Shown in pieces: positions 40,602 through 48,238 of a stretch of 50,269 bases of DNA. The DNA comes from Chloroflexota bacterium (GTDB lineage Bacteria; Chloroflexota; UBA5177): assembly GCA_025966365.1 (NCBI GenBank), contig JAICWV010000008.1, forward strand, positions 1 through 50,269, in the 5' to 3' direction. The notes below the pieces were generated by a model that saw only the letters and a program-made list of their open reading frames with translations, had not been told where the DNA came from and made no database searches. Position numbers and translations under genes: made by a program. Numbering within the stretch: the stretch's first letter is position 1; the number at the start of each line of letters is the position of its first letter.

Positions 40602-40982
40602 ATGAGCGACTCGCCCTTTCACCAACCCGCGCCGGCTGCGGGACATGTGACCTGGCCCGAAACCCTCGATGCCCTGGTCGCCGCACCAGAGCATCATACG
40701 CTGCTTTTTGAGAACGACTCGGTGCGCGTGCTGGACACGCGCATCGGCGACGCTGACTGCACGCCGGTCCATGCCCACCGCTGGCCCGCAGCACTCTATG
40801 TGGTCAGCTGGAGTCACTTCGTCCGCTACGACGTCAACGGCGACGTGGTGCTCGACTCTCGGACCGCACCCGCTCTCCAGAATCCTCCATCTGCGTTTTG
40901 GTCCGAGCCACTCCCGCCTCACTCCCTCCAGAACGTGGGAGCACAACCCTTACGGATTATCTCAGTAGAGGTGAAGACGTAA
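40602..40982 (+). CDS. Cupin-like protein
   Basis: A 126-residue protein with a single-domain cupin pattern. DADCTPVHAHRWPAALYVV corresponds to cupin motif 1 (two His, no Glu seen) and PPHSLQNVGAQPLRIISVE to motif 2 with its His. The LLFENDSVRVLDTRIG start is common in small RmlC-like cupins. Function unknown; a metal site is likely. GGAGGGAGA gives a clear ribosome binding site. Confidence 0.72.
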   Translation: MSDSPFHQPAPAAGHVTWPETLDALVAAPEHHTLLFENDSVRVLDTRIGDADCTPVHAHRWPAALYVVSWSHFVRYDVNGDVVLDSRTAPALQNPPSAFWSEPLPPHSLQNVGAQPLRIISVEVKT

Positions 40983-41288
40983 AGTCTTCCTCGCGCCTCC
41001 TGCGCAGCTAGAAAATCTGGGTGAGCAGGCGGTCATGCTGCGCCTGCCACCCGCGGAGTACTGACCGCTCGACGACAGGGAGCAGAGCTGGATAGCGATC
41101 CGTTCCTGCTCTTCGAGCTACGGAGTCTCTCACGGGAGCATCTGCGCCACCAGCTGGGACAGTCCAGGTTGGGCTGGAGCCCCGAGATGCAGTCATGATG
41201 CAGCTCTGTCTCCTGAACTGCTGATCCGCGCGGCATGATTTCCGGCGCATCCGCCGTCGGGCACGACCCTTGCAGACCCCCGAATACC
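40983..41288. other. Intergenic region before flavoprotein gene
   Basis: 306 bp with no supportable gene. On the minus strand, 41008-41197 reads a protein-like C-terminus (RYPALLPVVERSVLRGWQ), but it has no start signal or recognisable N-terminal part, so a decayed gene end is possible. No strong promoter was identified. Confidence 0.35.
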
Positions 41289-42650
41289 ATGACAGACGAC
41301 ACAAAGCCATACGACGCGATTGTGATTGGGGTCGGGACCGCGGGGGGCAGCGTGATCTGGCCGCTCCACGGGGCCGGCATGAAGGTGGCCGCCATCGAGA
41401 AGGAGCTTGTCGGAGGTCTGTGCGCCTACTGGGGTTGTATCCCCAGCAAGACACTCCTCCGGCCGGGCACGATCGAGTGGGAGGCCCGCCACGGTTTCGG
41501 GGTGAGCGAGCCATCGCTCGCCTGGCCGGAGATCGCACAGTACCGCAACTGGATGGTGCGGGATTGGTCGGATAGTAAGGATGTCGACCGCCTCAAGCAG
41601 GAAGGAATTGACTTCTTCCGTGGAGCCGCATCCATCACGGGCCCCGGCCAGGTGCGGATCGGCGACCAGGCGCTGCAGACCAAGCGGATCGTGATTGCCA
41701 CCGGATCAGTTTCCACCATTCCGCCCATTGACGGCCTCGAGCAGGTCAAGTACTGGACGAACCGCGAAGCGACCTCCTTTCAGGAGGTGCCAAAGAGCGT
41801 GCTGGTCATCGGTGGAGGGGCGGTCGGCTGCGAACTGGGTCAGGTCCTGCACAGCTACGGAGCGCAGGTGACCATCGTGGAGGAGGCGAAACAGCTTCTG
41901 GCCCACGAGAACCCGGGGGCAGCCAGACATCTGGAGGAACGTTTCAAGGGCATCGGCATCAAGCTCTATCTCGGCCATAAGGCCACCAGGGTCGAGGAGG
42001 GCCCCCAGGGCAAAACCGCGACCCTGGACAACGGCGAGACGCTGTCTGCCCAGGAGATTCTGGTGGCAACCGGCCGGAACGCGGATACTGACAGCCTCGG
42101 CCTGGACCAGATCGGGGTCAAGCCAACGAAGAAGGGCGTCCAGATCGACGAACACTGCCAGGCAGCGGAGAACGTGTGGGCGGTGGGTGACGTCACCGGG
42201 GTGGCCGGCTTTACTCACGTCGCCGACTACCAGGGGCGCATCGCCAGTGACGCTATTCTGGGGCAGCCGCGACCCGCCAACTACAGCGATATTCCAGCTG
42301 TTACCTTCACCGACCCGGAAGTGGCTTCAGTGGGGATCACTCGGAAAGAGCGGGCGCCCCAGGGCATGGATCTGGTCAGTGTCGAGGTGCCGCTGAGCGC
42401 CGCGTCACGCACCGACACCTACGGCAAGGGATATCAGGGCGGTCTCAGCCTCTTCGCCGACCGGAATGACCGCGTTCTGGTTGGTGCCTGGGCCGTGGGC
42501 CCGCTGGCGGGTGAATGGGTGCAGTTCGCCACCCTGGCCATTCGCGCCCGGGTACCGATCCACATCCTCGACGACACCATCCTCGCCTTTCCCACCTTTA
42601 CCCGTCTCTACCTCCAACCTGTTCGCGAGCTCCAGCAGAAGCTGAGGTGA
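41289..42650 (+). CDS. Pyridine nucleotide-disulfide oxidoreductase (dihydrolipoamide dehydrogenase-like)
   Basis: A 453-residue flavoprotein: FAD motif DAIVIGVGTAGG, redox pair C-AYWG-C in GGLCAYWGCIPSK, NAD(P) motif VLVIGGGAVGCELG, second FAD motif NVWAVGDVTG and a C-terminal dimerisation domain. Lipoamide dehydrogenases end with HxxPTxxE; here the matching region is AFPTFTRLY, so both the catalytic His and Glu are missing. Another disulfide, quinone or metal reductase activity is more likely. No 2-oxoacid dehydrogenase genes are near. ATG 41289 gives the normal N-terminus although the ribosome binding site is weak. Confidence 0.87.
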   Translation: MTDDTKPYDAIVIGVGTAGGSVIWPLHGAGMKVAAIEKELVGGLCAYWGCIPSKTLLRPGTIEWEARHGFGVSEPSLAWPEIAQYRNWMVRDWSDSKDVDRLKQEGIDFFRGAASITGPGQVRIGDQALQTKRIVIATGSVSTIPPIDGLEQVKYWTNREATSFQEVPKSVLVIGGGAVGCELGQVLHSYGAQVTIVEEAKQLLAHENPGAARHLEERFKGIGIKLYLGHKATRVEEGPQGKTATLDNGETLSAQEILVATGRNADTDSLGLDQIGVKPTKKGVQIDEHCQAAENVWAVGDVTGVAGFTHVADYQGRIASDAILGQPRPANYSDIPAVTFTDPEVASVGITRKERAPQGMDLVSVEVPLSAASRTDTYGKGYQGGLSLFADRNDRVLVGAWAVGPLAGEWVQFATLAIRARVPIHILDDTILAFPTFTRLYLQPVRELQQKLR

Positions 42651-42689
42651 GACGGCCACTGCTGGGGTGACGAGAGGAGATCTATCCCG

Positions 42690-43538
42690 GTGACAGCGCG
42701 GTCCTATCGGTTCAGTGTCAGTGAATTCACCACCTATCCCTGGACCTTCGAGCAGGATGTAGCCGTCTACGAACAGCTGGGCGTCGACGGCATCGAGGTC
42801 TGCGAATTCAAGCTCGACCCGGCGCGCATCTCCCGGCAATTGGCGATGATTCCACAGCATCACCTGGCCATCAGCTCCGTCCAGCCCGCGGTCCGAACCC
42901 TGTTTCCCAGCCTTTCCCAGCCGGAGCCTCTCCATATTCCCGATCGGATGGAGCGCTTCCGCGCCACCATAGAGTCGTTTGGCGACGCGGCGTCCGGCGT
43001 GCCGTTTGTCACCAACACCGGCATCCCTCCCCACGGCAATATCGAGGAGGTCATCGACGCGGCCGTACGGGAGTACCGCGACCTGGCCGACTTCGCCCGG
43101 GACCGCGGAGCGAGGATCGCGCTGGAGCCCCTGAATGCCTCGATCATGAACATCGAGACTGCCATCTGGACGGTCGAGCAGGGGATGCGGCTCATCGAGG
43201 CGGTGGGCCGTCCCAATTTCGGGCTCTGCCTCGACTTCTGGAACGTCTGGCAGAATGCCGATCTCGAGGAGGCAATCCGCAACGCGGGAGACCGCATCTT
43301 CATCGTCCAGGTCAGCGATTGGCGTACCCCCCGCTCCTTCCAGGATCGGCTGATCGTCGGCCAGGGCGATATCCTCTTCCCGCCGCTGCTGCGGGCGGTC
43401 GACGAGGCCGGCTACCGCGGCTTCTACGAGCTGGAGATCTTTTCCGGCGACGTCCCGAATTCGCTCTGGAAAGGAGACCTGCAGCAGGTGATCACGGAGA
43501 GCCGCCGGGGACTGGATAAGGCCTGGCAGTCTACTTGA
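42690..43538 (+). CDS. Sugar phosphate isomerase/epimerase (TIM barrel)
   Basis: A 282-residue AP-endonuclease-2-type TIM barrel. Metal-site regions are visible in ALEPLNASIMNIE (Glu), FGLCLDFWNVW (Asp), FIVQVSDWRTPR (Asp) and YELEIFSGD (Glu). Relatives isomerise or epimerise sugars or inosose, or act on hydroxypyruvate; specificity cannot be assigned. GTG 42690 has GAGAGGAG upstream. It lies 40 bases after the flavoprotein gene, so the two may be co-transcribed. Confidence 0.83.
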   Translation: MTARSYRFSVSEFTTYPWTFEQDVAVYEQLGVDGIEVCEFKLDPARISRQLAMIPQHHLAISSVQPAVRTLFPSLSQPEPLHIPDRMERFRATIESFGDAASGVPFVTNTGIPPHGNIEEVIDAAVREYRDLADFARDRGARIALEPLNASIMNIETAIWTVEQGMRLIEAVGRPNFGLCLDFWNVWQNADLEEAIRNAGDRIFIVQVSDWRTPRSFQDRLIVGQGDILFPPLLRAVDEAGYRGFYELEIFSGDVPNSLWKGDLQQVITESRRGLDKAWQST

Positions 43539-43619
43539 CCCGTCTGCCTGTCCGGCCACATCGCGACCATCCGGGCATGCTCGAGGTGGCACGTGCCCGG
43601 GCCCAGGGCGTCACAGCCC

Positions 43620-44207
43620 TCAAGCGATCGCCTGGTCTTCCGTGGCGGAGAGAGGGGTACTTATAGCCCTGGCCTCCATGATCTCCGCAGCCTTCGCCAG
43701 CGCTCGGTGTTGAATAACCTTGACATTCCCGAGGGTGATGCCAAGGGCACGAGCCGTCTCCGCGATGGTGTATCCGTGCAGGAAGCGGAGTTCCAGGACC
43801 TCGCGATACCGCGCGGGAAGAAGGGCCAGAATCTCGTTGACCCGGTGGACCTTCCCAGCATCGTCGGACATGTCCGGTACTTCAGCTCGGTCGATCACGC
43901 TTTCGTCGAGTACGCTCATCGGACCATGACTGTACTGCTGTCGCCAGTGGTCTGCGAGGACGGTTCTCGCCACGGTGAACAGCCAGCTTGCCATGCTCCG
44001 CTCAGCTCTGCCCGGGTCAAGCTGACGGGACGCCTTGAGGAATACCTGCGAGGACAGATCCTCGGCATCCTCTCGGTTGCCGACCCGCGCATAGAGGAAG
44101 CGATAGATAGGATCGAGGTACTTGTCATACACCTGCTCGAGCTCGGTTGGATCGCTTGCCAGGGATGGCTCCAGAGAAGAAGCGGGCGAATGTCGGAGTG
44201 TACGCAT
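43620..44207 (-). CDS. ECF-type RNA polymerase sigma factor
   Basis: A 195-residue sigma-70 family factor: region 2 (YDKYLDPIYRFLYARVGNREDAEDLSSQVFLKA, shown in part) with the core-binding and -10-recognising helices, and region 4 (LLPARYREVLELRFLHGYTIAETARALGITLGNVKV) with the -35-binding helix-turn-helix. No anti-sigma gene follows. GAGGAAT precedes the ATG. It lies downstream of a two-component pair on the same strand. The direct-repeat site at 44340-44358, ~135 bp before the start, suggests control by that response regulator. Confidence 0.9.
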   Translation of the reverse strand: MRTLRHSPASSLEPSLASDPTELEQVYDKYLDPIYRFLYARVGNREDAEDLSSQVFLKASRQLDPGRAERSMASWLFTVARTVLADHWRQQYSHGPMSVLDESVIDRAEVPDMSDDAGKVHRVNEILALLPARYREVLELRFLHGYTIAETARALGITLGNVKVIQHRALAKAAEIMEARAISTPLSATEDQAIA

Positions 44208-44339
44208 GGTATTCCTCGTTTTGTAGCCGGAAGAATGTTCAGGGCGACTCCGAGACCGCTCGGCGTGTCCCGGACAGTGGTGCGCGACCTGATGAAACCA
44301 CGAGCCGGCTGATAGCCGCCCGAAAATCCATGTCTCCGT

Positions 44340-44358
44340 CCTGAGAAACGCCTGAAAA
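44340..44358. promoter_or_regulatory. Direct-repeat operator CCTGAGAA-N3-CCTGAAAA
   Basis: Two near-identical octamers with 11-bp period (44340-44347, 44351-44358), between the response regulator end and the sigma factor. The same repeat occurs before the cupredoxin gene. OmpR-family proteins typically bind such one-turn direct repeats. Confidence 0.65.
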
Positions 44359-44404
44359 GCAGCGACCGGATAGAACGGGAGAGGGAACGCCCAACACGGC
44401 GAAC

Positions 44405-45112
44405 TCAGTCTGCCGAGAGCATGTACCCCACGCCCGGCTCACTCAGGATGTACCGGGGATGCGATGGATCAGGCTCGATCTTGTTGCGGAGGTATCGGAC
44501 ATAGGTCCACAGGTAGTCCACCTCATCCCGGTACTCCGGGCCCCACACCCGAGCGAGCAGATCGCTGTGCAGCAGAACCTTGCCCGCGTGCGTCGCCAAT
44601 TCGTACAGCAGTTTGTATTCGGTCGGCGTGAGCCGAATCTCCTGATCCCCCCGAATCACTCGCCGCCGCGCCAGGTTGATGGTGAGATCATCGACCTCGA
44701 TGGTGTCGGGCGCGGCTTCCGCTGATCCCCGCCGGCGGAGGTTTGCCCGAACCCGGGCCAGCAGCTCGGCGGGGCCGAAGGGCTTGGTGAGGTAGTCATC
44801 GGCGCCAAGGTCCAGGCCCCGCACCTTGTCCCGCTCTTCCCCTTTGGCCGTCAGAAGAATCACCGGGACGTCGCTGAACTCGCGTAACTGCTTGAGGACG
44901 GTGAAGCCGTCCATTTCCGGCATCATGACATCCAGCACAATCAGATCGGGCGACTCAAGCTCGGCGCTTTCCAGGCCGGCAGGGCCGTCGGCCGCGGTCA
45001 CCACGCGATAGCCTTCCTTCTCCAGGTTCACGCGGAGCAGGCGGCGCATGCGCTGGTCGTCATCAATCGTCAGGATAGTCTGCTCGCCGGGTTGGCGTGT
45101 CAGACGGCCCAC
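44405..45112 (-). CDS. OmpR-family response regulator (KdpE-like)
   Basis: A 235-residue regulator. The receiver has D17-D19, phosphoacceptor D61 in IVLDVMMPE and the TKPFGPAELLARV Lys. The winged helix ends with RDEVDYLWTYVRYLRNKIEPD...SEPGVGYML, a KdpE-like pattern. It starts four bases after the kinase stop (GTG 45112, GGAGG upstream), so kinase and regulator form an operon. It is the natural candidate to bind the CCTGARAA repeats around it. Confidence 0.93.
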   Translation of the reverse strand: MGRLTRQPGEQTILTIDDDQRMRRLLRVNLEKEGYRVVTAADGPAGLESAELESPDLIVLDVMMPEMDGFTVLKQLREFSDVPVILLTAKGEERDKVRGLDLGADDYLTKPFGPAELLARVRANLRRRGSAEAAPDTIEVDDLTINLARRRVIRGDQEIRLTPTEYKLLYELATHAGKVLLHSDLLARVWGPEYRDEVDYLWTYVRYLRNKIEPDPSHPRYILSEPGVGYMLSAD

Positions 45113-45116
45113 GAGC

Positions 45117-46616
45117 TCAGACCTCCTGACGCTCCAGCACAGGCGGTGTCTGCGTCCACTCGCTCATTGCAGGCAAGCGAACGGTGAAGGTGCAGCCTGT
45201 GCCCGGCTCGGAGTGAACTGAGATTTCTCCACCGTGCGCTTCTGCCACGCCGCGGCAGAGGGCAAGTCCCAGACCCGTTCCTTCGGTTGCGCGAGTGAGG
45301 CCCGAGTCAACACGGTAGAACTTGTCGAATACGTGAGCCATCTGATCAGGGGTCAGGCCAGGGCCATGGTCGGTGACGCGTAGTACGGCGGTATCGCCTT
45401 CCACTCGCCCCTCGAGCAGGATGGGTGTGTTTGCCGGGGAGTACTTGGCGGCGTTCTCGACCAGATTCAGAAGGAGCTGTGTCATCCGCATCTGGTCGCC
45501 CTCGACGTAGGGAAAGCGCTCGGGGAACCGAATATCGAATGTGTGTGGGGGTAGCTGTGACTGAGTGCGCAGCCGGCGGACCACCTGGTCGCTCAGCAGC
45601 GGGAGATTGAGGGGCTCCAGATTGAGCTGCAGGGAACCGCTGCCCAACCGCGCGAGATCGAGGAGATTGTCAATCAAGTGAGAGAGGTGATCAGCCTCCT
45701 CATCTATGACCTCCAGGAATTCGCGCTGCACCTCTGGTTCCCATCGTGCATCGGGCAGAAGAAGCGAGCCGGTATACCCTTTGATCGAGGCAAGGGGACG
45801 CCGTAGCTCGTGGGAAACGCCGCCGATAAACTCGTCTTTCAAGCGATCCACCTGCCGCAGCGCCGCCGCTTCATGCGCCTCACGCTCCAGGGTACCGATC
45901 GCTCGCATCTGCCGCACCAGGCGGCGAGAAGCTCTGCGCACGATGGCAAACAGCGAGGCATAGAGCAGCAGAAAGCCGGCAGCCACGCTGGACCAGAGGG
46001 TACGCCGAGCATCGCCGAGCTCCGCGTCGAGTACCGTGAGATCGCTGTACGCCTCGTAGGCCCCGATTACCCGGCCGGACGCCCGTATCGGCACATAGGT
46101 TTCCAGCAGCGTGTCGTGCCCTCGCCGATCGCCGACGTTCTCTGATTCGGTGAGGTTGGAAACGTCCATGGCTCGCCGCCCGGAGAGAGCCGCCCGCAGC
46201 TCGTCGTCGATGGGGAATCGACGGCCGATCTGCTGGGGATTGTTGGAATAAATGACACGGCCACCGGGATCCCATACTTTGATGCGCACAAGATGTCGAT
46301 CGGCGGCCAGAAGTCGATGCGCGAGGGTGGCCCACCACGTGCGGGCCGACGGCTGTCTCGCTCCATCCAGGTCACTCCGGGTCACGTGGTGGCCGAGATT
46401 GCCCTCGACGACCACAGCCACCTCGTCAGCCTGCTGGACCAGCGCGGTTCGCTCCATCTGCCGGTCCAGGACCCAGCCCAGGCCGGCCGCGATAAAGAGC
46501 AGCACGACCAGGCTGAGCAGGGAGAAGCGAAGGAGCAAGCTACCCCGCATGAGCCTGCGATACCAATGGGCGATGCGCCGAATGCCGTGCCTCCCGACCG
46601 GTGACAGAACCGTCAA
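45117..46616 (-). CDS. Membrane sensor histidine kinase
   Basis: A kinase of up to 499 residues: first helix (LLRFSLLSLVVLLFIAAGLG), an extracytoplasmic PAS/dCache-like sensor (KVWDPGGRVIYSN...ETYVPIRASGRVIGAYEAY), second helix (VAAGFLLLYASLFAIV), HisKA with His in GVSHELRRPLA, and HATPase_c boxes LLNLVENAAKYSP, DHGPGL and GTGLGLALC. The start is uncertain: TTG 46616 gives the full frame and sits just after a perfect TATAAT, while ATG at residue 23 is a shorter option. Partner of the regulator that follows. Confidence 0.9.
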   Translation of the reverse strand: MTVLSPVGRHGIRRIAHWYRRLMRGSLLLRFSLLSLVVLLFIAAGLGWVLDRQMERTALVQQADEVAVVVEGNLGHHVTRSDLDGARQPSARTWWATLAHRLLAADRHLVRIKVWDPGGRVIYSNNPQQIGRRFPIDDELRAALSGRRAMDVSNLTESENVGDRRGHDTLLETYVPIRASGRVIGAYEAYSDLTVLDAELGDARRTLWSSVAAGFLLLYASLFAIVRRASRRLVRQMRAIGTLEREAHEAAALRQVDRLKDEFIGGVSHELRRPLASIKGYTGSLLLPDARWEPEVQREFLEVIDEEADHLSHLIDNLLDLARLGSGSLQLNLEPLNLPLLSDQVVRRLRTQSQLPPHTFDIRFPERFPYVEGDQMRMTQLLLNLVENAAKYSPANTPILLEGRVEGDTAVLRVTDHGPGLTPDQMAHVFDKFYRVDSGLTRATEGTGLGLALCRGVAEAHGGEISVHSEPGTGCTFTVRLPAMSEWTQTPPVLERQEV

Positions 46617-46621
46617 ACGGC

Positions 46622-46627
46622 ATTATA
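46622..46627 (-). promoter_or_regulatory. TATAAT -10 box of the kinase-regulator operon
   Basis: Perfect -10 on the minus strand, five bases before the TTG start; no good -35 in place, which fits an activator-dependent promoter. Confidence 0.5.
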
Positions 46628-46727
46628 TGCGCCTTCCGACGCGGGTAGGTTACTGCTCACTGGCACAGCCTCATAAACGACGGAACCACGTGAGGCCTGG
46701 GAAAGCGCTGGGAATGAGCGCACCAAG

Positions 46728-46746
46728 CCTGAAAAGTACCTGAGAA
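46728..46746. promoter_or_regulatory. Direct-repeat operator CCTGAAAA-N3-CCTGAGAA
   Basis: Octamers at 46728-46735 and 46739-46746, 11-bp period, about 110 bp upstream of the kinase start in the region shared with the divergent cupredoxin gene. Confidence 0.65.
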
Positions 46747-46785
46747 AAGACCCGGTCCCTGGCCGCGCCACCCCTGTGCCGGCAC

Positions 46786-46836
46786 TTCTCAGGCGTTCCT
46801 CAGGCCGGCGCCGCCGATTTTCGGTGGTTCCTCAGG
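46786..46836. promoter_or_regulatory. Inverted-orientation copies of the CCTGARAA repeat
   Basis: On the minus strand CCTGAGAA (46793-46786) and CCTGAGGA (46804-46797) lie 11 bp apart. A third half-site CCTGAGGA (46836-46829) is 32 bp further, about three helical turns. The cluster lies 86-136 bp before the cupredoxin ATG. The rest of this 305-bp intergenic region holds no gene. Confidence 0.6.
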
Positions 46837-46921
46837 GTAGCCATGGTTCGATGATCGTGAGCCGTCCGCCCGGCCGAAGGCAAGGGCTGTTGCTCACCAT
46901 TCCACCGCATACGGAGAGATC

Positions 46922-47359
46922 ATGATTGCACCAAGACGTACCATCCGACTGATTGCCGTGGCAGGCGCCGTGTTTGCGTTCGGCATCGCCGGCTTGCAGC
47001 AGGGCACCGGGGCCGATGCGGCCGCGGCTGCAAAGGCGCGACCGGTCACGGTCAAGGTTGTGCTCCGCGACTTCACCGTCTCGATGTCCCGGCACAATCT
47101 TCCCGTTCGGACACCGATCCGCTTTGTCATCACGAATCGTGGGAAGGCCGAACATGAGGCCGTTCTCGAGCACGCCGGGGCCGTCGATGAGGCGCTGGAA
47201 GTGCAGGGCCGAGAGTACGAGGCCGACGACATTGCACCGGGGTCGACGCGAACCGTGACCTGGATGGTACCCCGTGCCGGTACGTACCAGCTCGCGTGCC
47301 ACATGCCCGGCCATTTCCAGATGGGCATGAAGACGCTGTTCAGCGTCCGAAGCCGGTGA
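46922..47359 (+). CDS. Secreted cupredoxin (plastocyanin-like)
   Basis: A 145-residue exported blue-copper-like protein: signal peptide (IRLIAVAGAVFAFGIAG...), then one cupredoxin domain. Copper ligands are the His in NRGKAEHEAV and Cys-His-Met in YQLACHMPGHFQMGMK. It should shuttle electrons outside the membrane, or bind copper. GGAGAG lies before the ATG. It heads the cluster with DoxX and GMC dehydrogenase genes, so it may be the electron acceptor for that enzyme. Expression is likely under the adjacent two-component system. Confidence 0.85.
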   Translation: MIAPRRTIRLIAVAGAVFAFGIAGLQQGTGADAAAAAKARPVTVKVVLRDFTVSMSRHNLPVRTPIRFVITNRGKAEHEAVLEHAGAVDEALEVQGREYEADDIAPGSTRTVTWMVPRAGTYQLACHMPGHFQMGMKTLFSVRSR

Positions 47360-47372
47360 GAGGAGGCGCAGC

Positions 47373-47525
47373 GTGAAGTTCTTCCTCGCCGTTGCCCTGG
47401 TAACGGCTTCCGAACCGGGATTCCTCGCCCGCGATCCCAAGGAACCATTGACAAGCCGAGGCATTCAAGAAGGGAAGGGTACGATCGATGAAAGCAAGCA
47501 ACACCGCTGCAACACCGAATCATAG
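47373..47525 (+). CDS. Small ORF with strong ribosome binding site
   Basis: A 50-codon frame starting at GTG 47373, preceded by GAGAGGAGG, the best Shine-Dalgarno in this cluster. The product starts with a short hydrophobic stretch (KFFLAVALVTA) and then turns hydrophilic. It overlaps the DoxX start in another frame. It may be a small membrane protein or a leader peptide controlling doxX translation; no family is known. Confidence 0.4.
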   Translation: MKFFLAVALVTASEPGFLARDPKEPLTSRGIQEGKGTIDESKQHRCNTES

Positions 47526-48132
47526 GGGGCCGGCTGAGCAAAGGACCGGTGCGGAGACCGGACCGAGACTCGTTCGAGAGACTGTTTCAGGGGGAGGCAC
47601 CCCCAAGACCGAGCCCTGGGAAGAGACAGCGCGGCATCGGGCACCGGTTGGGAGCTTCGTGCGGATCGGCTTTGGCGCCTTATGGCTGATTGACGCCGGC
47701 ATGAAGTGGACACCAGGCTTCCAGAGCCACTTTGCCGACATCGTGAAAGCAGGCGGCGGCGGCCAGCCCCCCTGGCTCGCCTCCTGGTACCGCTTCTGGG
47801 AAGCGCTGATCGGGACCAACCCCGGTCTCTTCGCTCTCGGCACCGCCATCGTTGAAACGCTCATCGCGGTTGCCCTCCTCCTCGGGTTTGCCCGGATGTG
47901 GACATACATCCTCGGTGCGCTGTGGAGCTTCGGCATCTGGGCGGTGCCGGAGGGATTTGGAACCGACGATCGCGCCATGTCGACCGACCTCGGCACCGGC
48001 ATCGTCTATGTCGTCGTCTTTCTCGCCCTCCTGGCGCTCGACTACTCCTTCCGGGCTCGCCCCTGGAGTCTGGATGCGGTGATAGAGCGCCATCTGCCCC
48101 GGTGGCGACGAATCGCCGAAGTCCGGAGGTGA
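47488..48132 (+). CDS. DoxX family membrane protein
   Basis: A 214-residue protein with about 50 hydrophilic N-terminal residues, then four membrane helices: GSFVRIGFGALWLIDAGMKW, LFALGTAIVETLIAVALLLGF, WTYILGALWSFGIWAV and GIVYVVVFLALLALDYSF. It belongs to the DoxX/DoxD group; relatives are subunits of thiosulfate:quinone oxidoreductase or partners of oxidases. In this cluster a role in passing electrons from the periplasmic dehydrogenase to quinone or oxidase is plausible but unproven. The ATG has GAAGGGAAGG upstream. Confidence 0.83.
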   Translation: MKASNTAATPNHRGPAEQRTGAETGPRLVRETVSGGGTPKTEPWEETARHRAPVGSFVRIGFGALWLIDAGMKWTPGFQSHFADIVKAGGGGQPPWLASWYRFWEALIGTNPGLFALGTAIVETLIAVALLLGFARMWTYILGALWSFGIWAVPEGFGTDDRAMSTDLGTGIVYVVVFLALLALDYSFRARPWSLDAVIERHLPRWRRIAEVRR

Positions 48133-48238
48133 TACCTCTTACAGACGTCCAGTAACGTGACACCTCAGCGGCACGGTGATTGCTGCACGGGTATTCACTA
48201 CCCGGTTTCTACCGGAAGCACTCAGGTGGAGGCACGGC

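Noticed and set aside
41008-41215. Minus-strand gene before the flavoprotein
   Set aside because: A protein-like C-terminus is readable, but there is no start, ribosome binding site or N-terminal domain; at best a decayed fragment.
42405-43592. 395-codon open frame on the minus strand
   Set aside because: Runs antisense through the flavoprotein end and the TIM-barrel gene; shadow of real genes.
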